From Salegentibacter sp. (GTDB taxonomy: Bacteria > Bacteroidota > Bacteroidia > Flavobacteriales > Flavobacteriaceae): DNA of 17,729 nt. Location of the stretch: assembly GCA_024635815.1 (NCBI GenBank), contig JAGXIG010000094.1, positions 1 to 17,729 of the forward strand. The letters run 5' to 3'. The position numbers and the translations under genes were made by a program. The first letter of the stretch is position 1. Each line of letters starts with the position of its first letter. The notes beneath the pieces were generated by a model. The model saw only the letters and a program-made list of their open reading frames with translations. It had not been told where the DNA came from and ran no database searches. Below, piece by piece: positions 7,762 through 15,859 of the stretch.

Positions 7762-7953
7762 TTATTGTTGCTCTCTTTGGTTTAACTCTGTAGCGAGTCT
7801 CGCTATGGTTCTTCTAACAGCTCTTAACTGTATTGGGTTCTCTAATGGCGAAACTGCATGAGCCATTTGTAGGTCTGAATATGCTTTTCTTGATTTTCCA
7901 AGCTCTTCCTGTAATTCTGCAACAGAGAATTCTTTTACTTCTGATTGTTTCAT
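7762..7953 (-). CDS. rpmC: 50S ribosomal protein L29
   Basis: L29 is a two-helix hairpin protein beside the polypeptide exit, where with L23 it contributes to the docking surface for trigger factor and SRP. The 63 residues match the family. MKQSEVKEFSVAELQEELGK is followed by SRKAYSDLQMAHAVSPLENP and RAVRRTIARLATELNQREQQ, an almost wholly helical composition. It is placed between rplP (11 nt) and rpsQ (18 nt), as in other S10 operons. Confidence 0.98.
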   Translation of the reverse strand: MKQSEVKEFSVAELQEELGKSRKAYSDLQMAHAVSPLENPIQLRAVRRTIARLATELNQREQQ

Positions 7954-7964
7954 AACGTTATAAA

Positions 7965-8384
7965 TTAAGCTTGATAATCTCTAGCAACAACAAATTTTGT
8001 TTTTACCGGAAGTTTTTGAGCTGCAAGGCGTAAGGCCTCTTTTGCAACATCCTGAGGTACCCCTCCAATTTCAAAAAGTATCCGTCCGGGTTTTACAACA
8101 GCGGCCCAATATTCCACGGCACCTTTACCTTTACCCATACGTACTTCAAGAGGTTTCTTTGTAATAGGTTTATCTGGAAAAATTTTAATCCATAATGCAC
8201 CTTCCCTCTTCATATAACGGGTTGCAGCAATACGTGCGGCTTCTATTTGGCGGGCAGTAAGGAAGTTAGAATCTAATGATTTAATCCCAAACGTACCATT
8301 TGAAAGTCTGTGTCCCCGCTGAGAAACACCTTTCATGCGCCCCTTTTGTTGTTTACGATATTTTGTTCTTTTAGGCTGTAACAT
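7965..8384 (-). CDS. rplP: 50S ribosomal protein L16
   Basis: L16 lies between the central protuberance and the peptidyl transferase centre, touches A-site tRNA, and is a late assembly protein. The 139 residues are normal. Signatures are [20 protein letters not shown] at the N-terminus, [18 protein letters not shown] in the middle, and [20 protein letters not shown] with the LPVKTKFV segment near the end. Spacing is 19 nt to rpsC upstream and 11 nt to rpmC downstream. Confidence 0.99.
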   Translation of the reverse strand: MLQPKRTKYRKQQKGRMKGVSQRGHRLSNGTFGIKSLDSNFLTARQIEAARIAATRYMKREGALWIKIFPDKPITKKPLEVRMGKGKGAVEYWAAVVKPGRILFEIGGVPQDVAKEALRLAAQKLPVKTKFVVARDYQA

Positions 8385-8403
8385 TTTTCTTTACTTTAAA
8401 AAA

Positions 8404-9123
8404 TTACTTTCTACGACGTGATTTACTACCACCTCGTCCGGCACCGGCTTTTCCTCCTTGTTTTTTGGCCAGGCCAACAAGTGGAGAAAGTTCTCTTTTT
8501 CCGTATACCTCACCTTTCATGATCCATACTTTCACGCCCAGTCTTCCGTAGGTAGTATGGGCTTCAACTAAAGCATAATCAATATCGGCTCTAAAAGTTG
8601 ACAAAGGAATTCTTCCATCTTTATAAGATTCTGAACGTGCCATCTCAGCACCATTTAAACGACCAGAGATTTCAATCTTGATCCCTTCGGCGTTCATCCT
8701 CATTGCAGCCGCAATAGCCATTTTAATTGCACGACGATATGAAATACGATTTTCAATTTGTCTTGCAACACTTGATCCTACTAAATGAGCATCGAGTTCC
8801 GGCCTTTTAATTTCAAAAATGTTGATTTGAACTTCCTTGTTGGTAATTTTCTTAAGTTCCTCTTTAAGCTTGTCTACCTCCTGCCCGCCTTTCCCAATAA
8901 TAATACCAGGTCTTGCAGTGGTGATAGTAACGGTTACAAGCTTCAGGGTTCTCTCGATTATCACCCTTGATACACTCGCTTTAGATAAGCGGGCATGGAT
9001 ATATTTCCTAACCTTATCGTCTTCGGCTAATCTGTCGCCGTAGTCGTTACCTCCGTACCAGTTGGACTCCCATCCTCTAATGATACCAAGGCGATTTCCG
9101 ATTGGATTTGTTTTTTGTCCCAT
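8404..9123 (-). CDS. rpsC: 30S ribosomal protein S3
   Basis: S3 forms part of the mRNA entry pore and, with S4 and S5, has helicase-like activity on incoming mRNA. The 239 residues resemble the 233 of E. coli. [20 protein letters not shown] is the classic start. The type-II KH domain carries [14 protein letters not shown] (73-86). The C-terminal domain includes [20 protein letters not shown] and [17 protein letters not shown]. The protein ends in a Gly/Lys/Arg-rich tail. The sequence before the ATG is purine-rich (AGAAAGAGAGT), one of the few in the cluster that loosely resembles a ribosome binding site. Confidence 0.99.
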   Translation of the reverse strand: MGQKTNPIGNRLGIIRGWESNWYGGNDYGDRLAEDDKVRKYIHARLSKASVSRVIIERTLKLVTVTITTARPGIIIGKGGQEVDKLKEELKKITNKEVQINIFEIKRPELDAHLVGSSVARQIENRISYRRAIKMAIAAAMRMNAEGIKIEISGRLNGAEMARSESYKDGRIPLSTFRADIDYALVEAHTTYGRLGVKVWIMKGEVYGKRELSPLVGLAKKQGGKAGAGRGGSKSRRRK

Positions 9124-9132
9124 ACTCTCTTT

Positions 9133-9540
9133 CTAGCTTTGTGTATTATTGTTAGCTCCAAGCACCAATGTAACGTGATTGGATCTTTTTCTTATTCTAT
9201 GTGCTCTTCCTTGTGGTGCAGGTCGTAGTCTTTTTAACATACTACCTCCATCTACACGAATTTCTTTTACAAATAATTCAGCGTCTTCAATAGAGGCATC
9301 TTCATTTTTAGCCTGCCAGTTGGCAATTGCCGAAAGCAACAACTTTTCCAAACGACGTGATGCTTCTTTTGAACTGAATTTCAATAAATGAAGCGCTCTT
9401 TCTACTTTTTCCCCACGAACCAAATCGGCAACCAGCCTCATCTTCCTTGGTGAAGTAGGGCAGTTATTCAACTTTGCAAAAGCTATCTGCTTTTTAGCTT
9501 CTTTTATTTGCTCTGCTCTTTCTCTTTTACGAACTCCCAT
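9133..9540 (-). CDS. rplV: 50S ribosomal protein L22
   Basis: L22 contacts all 23S rRNA domains, and its beta-hairpin lines the exit tunnel near the macrolide site. The 135 residues exceed the roughly 110 of E. coli because of a charged N-terminal extension ([20 protein letters not shown]) before the family core [19 protein letters not shown]. This longer form is usual in Flavobacteriia as far as I recall. The tunnel hairpin [20 protein letters not shown] is complete, with no insertion or deletion of the sort linked to macrolide resistance. Spacers are 8 nt (rpsS) and 9 nt (rpsC). Confidence 0.98.
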   Translation of the reverse strand: MGVRKRERAEQIKEAKKQIAFAKLNNCPTSPRKMRLVADLVRGEKVERALHLLKFSSKEASRRLEKLLLSAIANWQAKNEDASIEDAELFVKEIRVDGGSMLKRLRPAPQGRAHRIRKRSNHVTLVLGANNNTQS

Positions 9541-9548
9541 AGCTTCAA

Positions 9549-9827
9549 TTATCTTTTACCTTTATTTTTTGCACCAGAATGCCCTCTAAAAGAACGGGTT
9601 GGTGAAAATTCTCCTAATTTATGACCTACCATATTTTCAGTGATATAAACAGGAATAAATTGCTTCCCATTATGTACCGCGATAGTTTGCCCAACAAAAT
9701 CTGGAGTAATCATAGAAGCGCGGGACCAGGTTTTGATAACCGCTTTCTTTCCAGACTCAACATTTTGAGCAACTTTTTTATCTAACTTATAGTGAACGTA
9801 AGGTCCTTTTTTTAATGAACGTGCCAT
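9549..9827 (-). CDS. rpsS: 30S ribosomal protein S19
   Basis: S19 forms a complex with S13 in the 30S head and contacts the tRNA and intersubunit bridges. The 92 residues are exactly typical. It shows [19 protein letters not shown], then [20 protein letters not shown] (31-50), the [20 protein letters not shown] stretch, and the conserved end [20 protein letters not shown]. rplB ends 6 nt upstream and rplV begins 8 nt downstream. Confidence 0.99.
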   Translation of the reverse strand: MARSLKKGPYVHYKLDKKVAQNVESGKKAVIKTWSRASMITPDFVGQTIAVHNGKQFIPVYITENMVGHKLGEFSPTRSFRGHSGAKNKGKR

Positions 9828-9833
9828 ATTTTA

Positions 9834-10661
9834 TTATTTCTTTCTACGTTCTACAATATATTTATTACTTGACTTTGTCTTAGAACGGGTTCTGAATCCT
9901 TTAGCAGGAATACCCTTTCTGGAACGAGGATGACCTCCGGAAGATTTCCCTTCACCACCACCCATTGGGTGATCTACAGGGTTCATCGCTACTGGTCTTG
10001 TTCTTGGTCTTCTACCCAACCATCTGCTTCTACCAGCTTTACCTGAAACCATTAATTGGTGATCACTGTTGGAAACAGCTCCAATAGTAGCTATACAAGT
10101 AGCTAATACTCTTCGTATTTCACCAGAAGGTAATTTTATAGTTGCGTATTTTCCTTCCCTTGCCATTAATTGGGCAAAAGCTCCGGCACTACGAGCCATC
10201 ACAGCTCCCTGTCCGGCACGAAGCTCGATACAAGAGATAATGGTACCCAAAGGTATCTTAGCCAAAGGCATAGCATTTCCGATTTCAGGAGCTGCCACTT
10301 CATTGCTGGATACAATATTTTGCCCAACCTGAAGTCCGTTTTGAGCAATAACATATCTTTTCTCGCCGTCCTGATAATTCAATAATGCGATAAAAGCCGT
10401 TCTGTTGGGATCATATTCTATAGAGGCAACAGTAGCAGGTATTCCATGCTTGTTGCGCTTAAAATCTATAATCCGGTACCGTCTTTTATGACCACCACCT
10501 AAATAGCGCATAGTCATTTTTCCCTGACTGTTTCTACCACCTGACTTTTTATTCGGAACTAATAAACTTTTCTCCGGCTTATCAGTAGTAATGGCGTCAA
10601 AACCATTAACTACTCTAAAACGCTGACCAGGGGTAACTGGTTTTAACTTTCTAACTGACAT
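9834..10661 (-). CDS. rplB: 50S ribosomal protein L2
   Basis: L2 is among the most conserved large-subunit proteins; it supports subunit association and the peptidyl transferase centre. The 275 residues match the family (about 273). The OB-fold region includes [20 protein letters not shown] (43-62). The SH3-like C-terminal domain carries [20 protein letters not shown] and [20 protein letters not shown]. His231 corresponds to the conserved functional histidine (H229 in E. coli). It is followed by a basic tail ending ERRKK. It starts 3 nt after the rplW stop. Confidence 0.99.
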   Translation of the reverse strand: MSVRKLKPVTPGQRFRVVNGFDAITTDKPEKSLLVPNKKSGGRNSQGKMTMRYLGGGHKRRYRIIDFKRNKHGIPATVASIEYDPNRTAFIALLNYQDGEKRYVIAQNGLQVGQNIVSSNEVAAPEIGNAMPLAKIPLGTIISCIELRAGQGAVMARSAGAFAQLMAREGKYATIKLPSGEIRRVLATCIATIGAVSNSDHQLMVSGKAGRSRWLGRRPRTRPVAMNPVDHPMGGGEGKSSGGHPRSRKGIPAKGFRTRSKTKSSNKYIVERRKK

Positions 10662-10664
10662 TTC

Positions 10665-10955
10665 TTACAGATTATTATACAAATCAATAGTTTCACCTTC
10701 CGCCACCTGTACCAGCGCTTTCTTAAAAGCACTAGTTTTACCAGTAATCATACCCGATTTAGTATATCGGGTTTTGCGATTAGGACGGACATTTATTGTG
10801 CGAACTTTAGTAACTGAAACACCATAAGCAGATTCTACTGCATCTTTTATTTCAATCTTATTCGCCTTATTATTAACTACAAAAGAATAGCGGTTATTCA
10901 ACTCACTGTCTGCCGTAGCCTTTTCGGTAATAATAGGTTTTATTAAGATACTCAT
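10665..10955 (-). CDS. rplW: 50S ribosomal protein L23
   Basis: L23 sits at the tunnel exit and is the main ribosomal anchor for trigger factor and SRP. With the chosen start it is 96 residues: MSILIKPIITEKATADSELN, then RYSFVVNNKANKIEIKDAVE and VRTINVRPNRKTRYTKSGMI. I prefer the ATG at 10953-10955 because family members begin MSILIKPIITEK-like and it has an A at -3. An in-frame ATG three codons upstream (10962-10964) overlaps the rplD stop as TAATG, the same arrangement as rplC/rplD, so a 99-residue product cannot be excluded. Confidence 0.95.
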   Translation of the reverse strand: MSILIKPIITEKATADSELNNRYSFVVNNKANKIEIKDAVESAYGVSVTKVRTINVRPNRKTRYTKSGMITGKTSAFKKALVQVAEGETIDLYNNL

Positions 10956-10963
10956 AATGTTCA

Positions 10964-11590
10964 TTAACTTAAATTCAATTCAATTCCTTCCAGGGAACCT
11001 TCCAAAAACACAATCTTATTTGCGTTTAATATTTTGTAAGTGCTTAAATCAGAACTACTTACAACCTCTGAGCCCTTTAAATTACGTGAGGACAAATATA
11101 TGTTTTTATTCGAGTCACCCAACACTATAAGAGATTTTTTATTTTCAATTCCCAAAGCTTGTAAAAAATCTATAAAATTCTTTGTCTTAGGGCTTTCAAA
11201 TGAAAAATTCTCAACGATCATGATAGCTTTATCATTGGCTTTAATTGATAAAGCTGATTTTCTTGCCAAACGTTTTAAGTTTTTGTTCAACTTAAAACTA
11301 TAACTTCTTGGCCTTGGACCAAAAACACGCCCACCACCTCTAAAAATAGGAGATTTAATACTACCTGCACGAGCAGTTCCGGTACCTTTTTGTTTTTTAA
11401 TCTTTCTGGTACTTCCCGAGATATCTGCGCGTTCTTTAGCCTTATGAGTTCCCTGGCGCTGATTAGCTAAATATTGCTTTACATCGAGGTAAACAGCATG
11501 ATTATTTGGCTCTATTGCAAAAACAGCATCCGAAAGGTTTGCCTTTCTTCCTGTTTCTTTTCCTTTTATGTCTAAAACTGCTATTTCCAT
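10964..11590 (-). CDS. rplD: 50S ribosomal protein L4
   Basis: L4 nucleates 23S rRNA folding; its extended loop reaches the exit-tunnel constriction opposite L22. In E. coli, extra-ribosomal L4 also represses the S10 operon through its leader. The 208 residues are normal. [20 protein letters not shown] opens the protein. The tunnel loop contains GTGTARAGSIKSPIFRGG followed by RVFGPRPRSYSF, with no indel. The ATG overlaps the rplC stop by one base (TAATG at 11590), implying tight translational coupling. A structured spacer lies upstream of rplC, two genes into which L4 feedback could act (inference). Confidence 0.99.
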   Translation of the reverse strand: MEIAVLDIKGKETGRKANLSDAVFAIEPNNHAVYLDVKQYLANQRQGTHKAKERADISGSTRKIKKQKGTGTARAGSIKSPIFRGGGRVFGPRPRSYSFKLNKNLKRLARKSALSIKANDKAIMIVENFSFESPKTKNFIDFLQALGIENKKSLIVLGDSNKNIYLSSRNLKGSEVVSSSDLSTYKILNANKIVFLEGSLEGIELNLS

Positions 11591-12201
11591 TACTTCTGAA
11601 TGATTACATAAGAGTTCTTGTGACCGGGAACAGCTCCCTTTACCACAAGCAGATTTTTATCTGCTACTACTTTTAAGACTCTCAGGTTTTCTACTTTAAC
11701 TTTCTCTCCACCCATTCTTCCGGCCATACGCATTCCTTTGAAAACCCTCGCAGGATATGACGCCGCACCAATAGAACCCGGAGCTCTTAAACGGTTGTGT
11801 TGCCCATGAGTCGCCTGACCCACACCTGCAAAACCGTGTCGTTTTACTACTCCCTGAAAACCTTTACCTTTAGATGTTCCTGAAACATCCACAAACTCTC
11901 CTTCAGTAAAATGTTCAACAGTAATTGTATCACCTAATTTGTGTTCTCCTTCAAATCCCTGGAATTCGACAACTGAGCGCTTTACAGCACCTCCTGCTTT
12001 CTTTGCATGCCCTGTGGCAGCTTTATTGGCAGTCTTTTTGTCATCGAAACCAAGTTGAAGCGCTTCGTACCCGTCAACCTCTTTGGTTCTGACTTGGGTA
12101 ATTATACATGGCCCAGCTTGTATAACGGTACAGGGAATATTTTTCCCGCTCTCGTCAAAAATGCTGGTCATGCCTATTTTCTTTCCTATTAACCCAGACA
12201 T
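11590..12201 (-). CDS. rplC: 50S ribosomal protein L3
   Basis: L3 is an early assembly protein whose long loop reaches the peptidyl transferase centre. The 203 residues match the family (about 209). It begins [20 protein letters not shown]. The central loop carries [17 protein letters not shown] and [18 protein letters not shown], followed by [19 protein letters not shown]. The product ends [13 protein letters not shown]. The ATG follows the 204-nt structured rpsJ-rplC spacer; the last 30 nt before it are nearly pure A/T with no Shine-Dalgarno sequence. rplD overlaps the stop by one base. Confidence 0.99.
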   Translation of the reverse strand: MSGLIGKKIGMTSIFDESGKNIPCTVIQAGPCIITQVRTKEVDGYEALQLGFDDKKTANKAATGHAKKAGGAVKRSVVEFQGFEGEHKLGDTITVEHFTEGEFVDVSGTSKGKGFQGVVKRHGFAGVGQATHGQHNRLRAPGSIGAASYPARVFKGMRMAGRMGGEKVKVENLRVLKVVADKNLLVVKGAVPGHKNSYVIIQK

Positions 12202-12229
12202 AGTTTTATTAATATTAAATTACTTATTT

Positions 12230-12267
12230 AAAAAAATCAGGATTGAAAAAAACACTTCCAATCCTGA
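12230..12267 (-). terminator. terminator-like hairpin with U7 between rpsJ and rplC (candidate attenuator)
   Basis: On the minus strand a 9-bp perfect stem (TCAGGATTG, plus 12259-12267, with CAATCCTGA, plus 12237-12245) encloses a 13-nt loop and is followed directly by seven T residues (plus 12230-12236). This is the layout of an intrinsic terminator, 29 nt before the rplC ATG. Its place inside an essential operon, with no TAnnTTTG promoter between it and rplC, argues for partial termination or regulated attenuation rather than full stop. Stem and U-run are seen; function is inferred. Confidence 0.6.
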
Positions 12268-12317
12268 ATGTATTCTTTTCCGTTTTTCCTTTGCGAAACG
12301 CGCGGGACATGTTAATG

Positions 12318-12330
12318 AAAGCTCTGCTTT
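12318..12330. repeat. small palindrome in the rpsJ-rplC spacer
   Basis: A 5-bp inverted repeat, AAAGC (12318-12322) and GCTTT (12326-12330), has a 3-nt loop. It lies next to the larger palindrome at 12337-12357 and adds to the hairpin series in this spacer. By itself it is too short to carry weight; it is listed because the neighbouring elements make it likely to be part of the same RNA structure or the same dispersed repeat. Confidence 0.35.
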
Positions 12331-12336
12331 CCTGAG

Positions 12337-12357
12337 ATCCCGAAGCAAATTCGGGAT
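12337..12357. repeat. REP-like palindrome (ATCCCGAA / TTCGGGAT)
   Basis: An 8-bp perfect inverted repeat (12337-12344 with 12350-12357) has a 5-nt spacer. Flanks GAG and GAG make it read CATCCCGAATTTGCTTCGGG, then ATCTC, on the minus strand. This strongly resembles a short palindromic intergenic element I recall as frequent in flavobacterial genomes (consensus near CATCCYGAA-N5-TTCRGGATCTC). Copy number cannot be tested in this window, where I see only one copy. If it is such a repeat, it was inserted into the spacer of a conserved operon. Confidence 0.55.
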
Positions 12358-12365
12358 GAGATATA

Positions 12366-12401
12366 TTTATTTTTACAGGCCACCCGGCTCATAAAAATAA
12401 A
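12366..12401 (-). promoter_or_regulatory. long hairpin directly after the rpsJ stop
   Basis: A perfect 10-bp inverted repeat TTTATTTTTA (12366-12375) and TAAAAATAAA (12392-12401) flanks a 16-nt segment. Inside it, GCC/GGC (12379-12381 with 12386-12388) forms a 3-bp GC cap over a GGGU loop, joined to the AU stem by two G-U pairs and one mismatch. The hairpin begins 4 nt after the rpsJ stop codon in the transcript. It is the first of the hairpins before rplC. No U-run follows, so it is not a terminator by itself; it may stabilise a 3' end or be part of a leader. Confidence 0.5.
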
Positions 12402-12405
12402 ATCA

Positions 12406-12711
12406 TCACACTTTAATCTCCACCTCTACTCCACTTGGCAACTCCAATTTCATCAATGCGTCTATGGTTTTTGACGATGAACTGTAAATATCAAGCAACC
12501 TTTTATAAGAACTCAGTTGAAATTGTTCCCTGGATTTCTTGTTTACATGCGGAGAGCGCAATACTGTAAAGATTTTTTTATTCGTTGGCAACGGAATTGG
12601 CCCTGTTACCACCGCACCCGTAGTTTTTACGGTTTTTACAATCTTCTCGGCCGATTTATCAACCAAATTATGATCGTAAGATTTTAATTTTATTCTTATT
12701 TTCTGACTCAT
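12406..12711 (-). CDS. rpsJ: 30S ribosomal protein S10
   Basis: S10 sits in the 30S head and, with NusB, also acts as a transcription antitermination factor (NusE). The 101 residues are typical. It starts [20 protein letters not shown], with the diagnostic loop [18 protein letters not shown] and [19 protein letters not shown]. It ends [11 protein letters not shown] with a TGA stop. It follows fusA by only 10 nt, so it is joined to the str genes, while 204 nt of structured DNA separate it from rplC. The usual tuf between fusA and rpsJ is missing. Confidence 0.99.
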   Translation of the reverse strand: MSQKIRIKLKSYDHNLVDKSAEKIVKTVKTTGAVVTGPIPLPTNKKIFTVLRSPHVNKKSREQFQLSSYKRLLDIYSSSSKTIDALMKLELPSGVEVEIKV

Positions 12712-12721
12712 ATTCCTAATG

Positions 12722-14833
12722 TTATTCGTTTGATGTGCCCTTTGCAGCCTTAATTACTTCTTCTGAAATATTAGAAGGAGTTTCAGCATAATGAGAAAAT
12801 TCCATTGTTGAAGTTGCTCTACCAGAAGAAAGTGTTCTTAATGTGGTTACATAACCAAACATCTCAGAAAGTGGCACTTCAGCTTTTACAACTTTGGCTC
12901 CAGAGCGGTCAGACATATTATTTACCTGGCCTCTTCTCCTGTTTAGATCACCAACAATATCACCCATATTTTCTTCGGGGGTTACTACTTCCATTTTCAT
13001 AATTGGCTCCAGGATCACTGCTCCTGCCTTCTTAGCAGCAGCTTTATATCCTAATTTTGCAGCCAATTCAAACGATAATTGGTCAGAATCTACCGGGTGG
13101 AAAGATCCGTCTTTCAGCACAACCTTTAAAGAATCCATTTGAAATCCTGCTAACGGGCCATTTTTCATAGCCTGCTCAAATCCTTTTTGTACTGAAGGAA
13201 TAAATTCTTTTGGAATACGCCCTCCTTTAATCTGATCCACAAATTGTAGGCCGGTCCCTTCAAAATCTTCATCTACAGGTCCCATTTCAAAAGTAATATC
13301 ACCAAATTTACCACGTCCACCAGATTGTTTCTTATATACTTCTCTGTGTTCAGCGGTTTTGGTTACCGTTTCTTTATATTCAACCTGAGGCTGACCTTCG
13401 TTTACTTCTACTTTAAATTCTCTCTTTAAGCGATCAACCAGAATTTCGATGTGCAATTCACCCATCCCGGAAATAATAGTCTGTCCTGAAACCTCATCGG
13501 TTTTAACTACGAAGGTTGGATCTTCTTCAGCTAATTTCGCTAAAGCCATACCCATTTTATCCACATCGGCCTTTGTTTTTGGCTCAACGGCAATACCAAT
13601 TACCGGTGTTGGGAATGTCATAGATTCCAATACAATAGGATGTTTTACATCGGTCAGGGTATCTCCGGTTTTAATATCTTTGAAACCTACAGCTGCACCA
13701 ATATCTCCCGCTTCAATCCGGTCAATAGGTTGTTGTTTGTTAGAGTGCATCTGGTAAATACGGGAAATACGTTCCTTCTTTCCTGAACGCACATTTAACA
13801 CATACGACCCAGCATCTAAAGCACCTGAATAGGTTCTGAAAAAAGCTAATCGACCAACAAAGGGATCGGTAGCAATTTTAAACGCTAATGCCGAGAAAGG
13901 AGAGTCAACATGAGGTTTACGTTTTTCTTCATTACCCGTATCAGGGTTGGTGCCTTCAATAGCCTCAACATCTATGGGAGAAGGCAGGTAACGCATAACT
14001 GCATCCAACATCATTTGAACTCCTTTATTTTTAAAGGCAGATCCACACATCATCGGGATAATAGACATATCAATAGTTGCAGCTCTTAAAGCAGCAATTA
14101 TCTCATCTTCGGTAATAGAATTTTCGTCCTCGAAGAATTTCTCCATCAAAGCTTCATCATATTCGGCAACAGCCTCAACGAGTTCGGCTCTGTATTTATT
14201 AACGTCAGCCAATAACTCCTGAGGAATATCAATAACCTCATAGGTCATCCCAAAATCCTCTTCATTCCAGATAATAGCAGTTTTGGAAATCAAATCTACC
14301 ACTCCCTTAAAATCTATCTCATCACCAATTGGTATTTGTAAAGGAACAGGGTTACCACCAAGCATTTCTTTAACCTGTCTGCACACATTAAAAAAATCTG
14401 CACCCTGACGGTCCATTTTATTTACAAAGCCTAAACGTGGTACTTTATATTTATCTGCTTGTCTCCAGACAGTTTCCGATTGAGGTTCAACACCATCTAC
14501 CGCACTAAACAATGCAACCATACCATCCAAAACACGTAATGAACGTTCCACCTCTACAGTGAAATCAACGTGACCCGGGGTATCAATAATATTAACTGTA
14601 TATTCCTCATCTCTGTATTTCCACTTGCAATGGGTAGCCGCAGATGTAATCGTAATTCCTCTCTCCTGCTCTTGTTCCGTCCAGTCCATGGTTGCAGCGC
14701 CATCGTGAACTTCGCCAATTTTATGGCTCACCCCTGTATAATAAAGAATCCGCTCTGTGGTGGTAGTTTTCCCAGCATCAATATGAGCAGCAATTCCTAT
14801 ATTTCTCGTATATTTTAAATCTCTTTGTGCCAT
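12722..14833 (-). CDS. fusA: elongation factor G (EF-G)
   Basis: EF-G is the GTPase that drives tRNA-mRNA translocation and, with RRF, ribosome recycling. The 703 residues are standard. The G domain shows all motifs: G1 AHIDAGKT (16-23), G2 RGIT (58-61), G3 DTPGH (84-88), G4 NKMD (138-141) and G5 GSA (264-266). Domains II-V follow with [20 protein letters not shown], the domain IV start [20 protein letters not shown] with GGRGKFGDI, and the domain V end [20 protein letters not shown]. It is complete, and its position between rpsG (5 nt) and rpsJ (10 nt) fits the housekeeping copy rather than a paralogue. Confidence 0.99.
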   Translation of the reverse strand: MAQRDLKYTRNIGIAAHIDAGKTTTTERILYYTGVSHKIGEVHDGAATMDWTEQEQERGITITSAATHCKWKYRDEEYTVNIIDTPGHVDFTVEVERSLRVLDGMVALFSAVDGVEPQSETVWRQADKYKVPRLGFVNKMDRQGADFFNVCRQVKEMLGGNPVPLQIPIGDEIDFKGVVDLISKTAIIWNEEDFGMTYEVIDIPQELLADVNKYRAELVEAVAEYDEALMEKFFEDENSITEDEIIAALRAATIDMSIIPMMCGSAFKNKGVQMMLDAVMRYLPSPIDVEAIEGTNPDTGNEEKRKPHVDSPFSALAFKIATDPFVGRLAFFRTYSGALDAGSYVLNVRSGKKERISRIYQMHSNKQQPIDRIEAGDIGAAVGFKDIKTGDTLTDVKHPIVLESMTFPTPVIGIAVEPKTKADVDKMGMALAKLAEEDPTFVVKTDEVSGQTIISGMGELHIEILVDRLKREFKVEVNEGQPQVEYKETVTKTAEHREVYKKQSGGRGKFGDITFEMGPVDEDFEGTGLQFVDQIKGGRIPKEFIPSVQKGFEQAMKNGPLAGFQMDSLKVVLKDGSFHPVDSDQLSFELAAKLGYKAAAKKAGAVILEPIMKMEVVTPEENMGDIVGDLNRRRGQVNNMSDRSGAKVVKAEVPLSEMFGYVTTLRTLSSGRATSTMEFSHYAETPSNISEEVIKAAKGTSNE

Positions 14834-14838
14834 TATTC

Positions 14839-15315
14839 TTAAAATCTAAAGTGAGAAAATGCTTTATTAGCCTCAGCCATCTTATGAGTATCTACCCTTC
14901 TCTTAACTGCAGCGCCTTCTTCTTTAGCAGCAGCCAGCACTTCAGCAGCCAATCGTTGCGGCATAGATTTTTCGTTACGCTTTCGAGCAAAACTAATCAG
15001 CCATTTCATGGCAGTTGATACTTTGCGATCTGGCCTGATTTGCATAGGAATCTGGAAGGTGGCTCCACCTACACGCCTGCTTCGCACCTCAACGTGAGGC
15101 ATAACATTAGAAAGAGCATCTTTCCAAATTTCTAAAGCTGTTTTTTCCTCGTCTTGTTTTTTTTCTTCTACAATGGCAATCGCATCATAAAACACTTTAA
15201 AGGCTACCGATTTTTTACCGTCCCACATCATCATATTAACGAAACGTGTTACCAACTGGTCGTTAAATTTAGGATCTGGTAAAAGTGGTCTTTTTTTCGC
15301 CTGTCTTTTTCTCAT
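14839..15315 (-). CDS. rpsG: 30S ribosomal protein S7
   Basis: S7 organises the 3' major domain of 16S rRNA and lines the E site; in E. coli it is also the str-operon repressor. The 158 residues are in the family range. It begins [20 protein letters not shown] and continues [20 protein letters not shown]. The beta-hairpin region is [20 protein letters not shown], then [14 protein letters not shown]. It ends [10 protein letters not shown]. The spacer to rpsL is 84 nt and lacks a clear hairpin; the last 12 nt before the ATG are A/G-rich. fusA begins 5 nt after the stop. Confidence 0.99.
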   Translation of the reverse strand: MRKRQAKKRPLLPDPKFNDQLVTRFVNMMMWDGKKSVAFKVFYDAIAIVEEKKQDEEKTALEIWKDALSNVMPHVEVRSRRVGGATFQIPMQIRPDRKVSTAMKWLISFARKRNEKSMPQRLAAEVLAAAKEEGAAVKRRVDTHKMAEANKAFSHFRF

Positions 15316-15399
15316 TTCTTCTTTTAAGTTAATTGTTAATCGCTAAACTCCTCATTTTGATTATTCCAATCTAAATAATTGTCAGCTTCTAACTTTGTT

Positions 15400-15774
15400 T
15401 TACTTCTTAGGGCGTTTTGCTCCGTATTTAGACCTGCGTTGTGTTCTACCTTCAACACCAGCAGTATCTAAAGCTCCACGAACAATATGATATCTAACTC
15501 CTGGCAAATCTTTTACCCTTCCACCTCTAACTAATACTATCGAGTGCTCTTGTAGATTGTGTCCTTCACCAGGAATGTATGCGTTTACCTCTTTCCCATT
15601 GGTCAACCTTACCCTTGCAACTTTACGCATTGCCGAGTTTGGTTTCTTTGGGGTAGTGGTATATACACGCGTACACACTCCTCGCCTTTGAGGGCACGAA
15701 TCTAAAGCAGCCGATTTACTCTTCTTAGTTATTTGGGCTCTTCCTTTTCGTACTAACTGTGAAATTGTTGGCAT
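15400..15774 (-). CDS. rpsL: 30S ribosomal protein S12
   Basis: S12 lies at the decoding centre and controls accuracy. With ATG at 15774 the product has 124 residues and starts [20 protein letters not shown], as the family does. A longer frame to a TTG at 15831 is rejected because that codon lies inside the -7 promoter box. The conserved [20 protein letters not shown] (40-59) and [17 protein letters not shown] are intact. Lys43 and Lys88, the positions altered in streptomycin-resistant mutants, are both wild type, and Asp89 is the RimO methylthiolation position. It is the first gene of the supercluster, about 50 nt downstream of the promoter. Confidence 0.99.
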   Translation of the reverse strand: MPTISQLVRKGRAQITKKSKSAALDSCPQRRGVCTRVYTTTPKKPNSAMRKVARVRLTNGKEVNAYIPGEGHNLQEHSIVLVRGGRVKDLPGVRYHIVRGALDTAGVEGRTQRRSKYGAKRPKK

Positions 15775-15809
15775 AATTTCTTTTACACTATTACTGTTAA
15801 AAATTACAT

Positions 15810-15824
15810 CCCTATTTTTTAGGG
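15810..15824 (-). promoter_or_regulatory. palindrome at the expected 5' end of the str transcript
   Basis: CCCTA (15810-15814) and TAGGG (15820-15824) flank five T residues on the plus strand, giving CCCTA-AAAAA-TAGGG in the minus-strand direction. The element starts about 5 nt downstream of the TAnnTTTG box, so it either forms a hairpin at the very 5' end of the mRNA or is a DNA site overlapping the start point. Five base pairs is short, and the role is unknown. Confidence 0.35.
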
Positions 15825-15828
15825 TGCG

Positions 15829-15859
15829 CAAAGGTAGAAATAAAAACTAATTAATCAAA
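15829..15859 (-). promoter_or_regulatory. main promoter of the str-S10-spc-alpha supercluster
   Basis: On the minus strand TTTG (plus 15856-15859), 19 nt, then TACCTTTG (plus 15829-15836) reproduces the Bacteroidota sigma-ABfr consensus TTTG-N19-TAnnTTTG without mismatch. It lies 54 nt upstream of the rpsL ATG and faces the whole ribosomal cluster. It is the best promoter match I see in the window. Strength and exact start point cannot be read from sequence. Confidence 0.85.

Noticed and set aside
7149..7861. Two overlapping plus-strand reading frames opposite rplN, rpsQ and rpmC
   Set aside because: They are antisense to strongly conserved genes, have low-complexity translations with no recognisable domain, and lack promoters.
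12083..12394. Plus-strand reading frame covering the rpsJ-rplC spacer and the start of rplC
   Set aside because: It runs through the hairpins and terminator-like stem and half of rplC in antisense. The product has no recognisable feature.
15316..15399. Search for a regulatory hairpin or small gene in the 84-nt rpsL-rpsG spacer
   Set aside because: Only a 4-bp stem and an 8-codon frame are present, neither convincing.
1..15774. Broken or frameshifted ribosomal genes, insertion sequences, CRISPR arrays, tRNA genes or a hidden defence or mobile system within the cluster
   Set aside because: Every gene has family-typical length and intact signatures, and the spacers are too short to hold such elements. 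No direct repeats of the relevant sort were seen.
15775..15831. N-terminal extension of S12 by 19 residues, from a TTG at 15831
   Set aside because: The TTG is part of the -7 promoter box, so it would not be in the transcript. Family members start at the ATG giving [10 protein letters not shown].
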